64,000 nt of DNA from Burkholderiaceae bacterium (lineage in GTDB: Bacteria; Pseudomonadota; Gammaproteobacteria; Burkholderiales; Burkholderiaceae_C), in NCBI GenBank assembly GCA_024235915.1, contig JACKLO010000014.1:1-64000 (forward strand), read 5' to 3'. Numbering within the stretch: the first letter of the stretch is position 1; the number at the start of each line of letters is the position of its first letter. The position numbers were made by a program, and so were the translations under genes. Below are positions 63,175-64,000 of this stretch, one piece after another. A model generated the notes under the pieces. It did not search any database. It saw only the letters and a list, made by a program, of their open reading frames with translations, and was not told the DNA's origin.

Positions 63175-64000
63175 TCAGGTCTTGCGGACGTGGACCGTGG
63201 CGTGTTCGCTGATGCCCATGGCGGTGAAGAACAGGGCCACCAGGCGGTGGGCCTCGGTGAACTGCACGGTCCGATGCTCGCCGCGTTGCGTCAGCACCCA
63301 GTTCAGCAGATCGCCGGCGGCCAGGAAGTCGACCCTGATCAGGCGCGCACAGGACACCGACACCATCGGTGCCAGGCCCACCTGTTCCGACAGCCGGCGC
63401 AGCGTCTCGTGGATGTCGCCAATGAGCTGGCCGGTGAGTTCGACCGACGCCAGTTCGACGCCTGGCTCCTCGGCCAGTCCGGATTCGAGGAAGCTGGTGG
63501 ACACGTCGCTGACCATCGACAGCGCCGGCGCCCGGGTCGACGACGCCTGACCACCGATCTGGCCACCAATGTGCACGTTGCAGCGGGCCGGCTCCCACGA
63601 CGGCGGCGACACCTCGTACGTGACGCAGTAGTCGATCGCGCACTCGTCGAACTGGTCGGCCCGGTTGGCCAGGCGCAGCGCATCCATGCGCGCGAGCCAG
63701 AAGGCCGGGTCGGCGTCGCGCACGCCGGTCGGTGCCGCTTCCTGCAGCACGGTGAACAGCCGGTCGCCGCCGATCCACCGCATTTCCAGGGCCTGGGCAC
63801 CCCAGAGCCGACACAGCACCGACAGCTGCGTGGCCGCCTCGGTGTCGATGCGCTTGATCGCACTCCAGTCGAAGACCCAGGGCAGCGGCATCTGCAGCGT
63901 CTGCGAGCGCAGGCGGGCCAGGGCGTCGTGGTCGAGCAGTTCGGGGGCCGTCCAGCCCACTTCGCCCACCTCGGCGCTGCGCTGCCGTCGTGGGGTGTCC
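63175..64000 (-). CDS. STAS-domain-like protein, C-terminal part (5' end beyond window)
   Basis: The frame is open to the edge of the window, so the start lies beyond base 64,000; a GTG at 63969 is only an internal codon. At least 274 residues are visible. They show VFDWSAIKRIDTEAATQLSVLCRLWGAQALEMRWIG (STAS-like, only part quoted as diagnostic: DTEAATQLSVLCR) and a second, similar region near the end (RVDFLAAGDLLNWVLTQRGEH, then FTEAHRLVALFFTAMGI). STAS domains take part in phospho-dependent protein interactions. It precedes hslV by 60 bases on the same strand, an order I recall from other Burkholderiales. The function is unknown. Confidence 0.7.
   Translation of the reverse strand, partial: DTPRRQRSAEVGEVGWTAPELLDHDALARLRSQTLQMPLPWVFDWSAIKRIDTEAATQLSVLCRLWGAQALEMRWIGGDRLFTVLQEAAPTGVRDADPAFWLARMDALRLANRADQFDECAIDYCVTYEVSPPSWEPARCNVHIGGQIGGQASSTRAPALSMVSDVSTSFLESGLAEEPGVELASVELTGQLIGDIHETLRRLSEQVGLAPMVSVSCARLIRVDFLAAGDLLNWVLTQRGEHRTVQFTEAHRLVALFFTAMGISEHATVHVRKT

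Overview
The window comes from a high-GC beta-proteobacterium of the order Burkholderiales. The 16S rRNA, the many Bug-type solute receptors, the TRAP transporter, the fused isobutyryl-CoA mutase IcmF and the protocatechuate 4,5-cleavage genes all fit this. A member of the Rubrivivax/Leptothrix-like (Sphaerotilaceae) branch is my best guess, but I could not run a 16S search. No phage, insertion sequence or CRISPR array was seen.

Bases 1-22,170 form a catabolic and transport region. After the end of a flotillin-like gene comes quiC (3-dehydroshikimate dehydratase, which makes protocatechuate), then a split chromate transporter. A minus-strand block follows with a Bug receptor, a class II aldolase, tcuB/tcuA, an aldo/keto reductase, a LysR regulator and a second Bug receptor. 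Next is a long minus-strand transcription unit beginning at about 21,111 beside a divergent LysR gene. It carries a signal-less solute-binding-like protein, ligJ, ligK, an NAD(P)-dependent oxidoreductase, ligI, ligA, ligB and ligC, then a TRAP transporter (dctP, dctQ, dctM). Together these can take up an aromatic acid, or make protocatechuate from quinate/shikimate, and carry it through the 4,5-cleavage route to pyruvate and oxaloacetate. Three tiny translationally coupled open frames sit in the junctions of this unit.

Bases 22,190-28,830 hold housekeeping genes: an ExeA-type ATPase with gspB, selO, glmS and an Lrp-type regulator. Bases 28,830-34,440 are a complete rRNA operon (promoters, boxA, 16S, tRNA-Ile, tRNA-Ala, 23S, 5S, terminator).

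Bases 34,490-46,800 hold a conserved hypothetical gene, a lipase-like hydrolase, hpd with its divergent Lrp regulator, a YqaA-type membrane protein, an HDOD protein, several small proteins, an SRPBCC protein, a TerC/Alx manganese exporter, a TetR regulator facing two membrane-protein genes, and an EF-G paralogue. The Alx gene lies behind a yybP-ykoY Mn2+ riboswitch whose first bases lie inside the upstream TetR gene.

Bases 46,800-64,000 hold an MFS transporter, a MacA/ATPase/permease/NodT tripartite efflux operon, AMP nucleosidase, a histidine phosphatase, a TPR-GGDEF diguanylate cyclase, icmF, coaX, hslUV and the end of a STAS-like protein gene. Several divergent or convergent intergenic regions contain clear inverted repeats, which I list as candidate operators or terminators.
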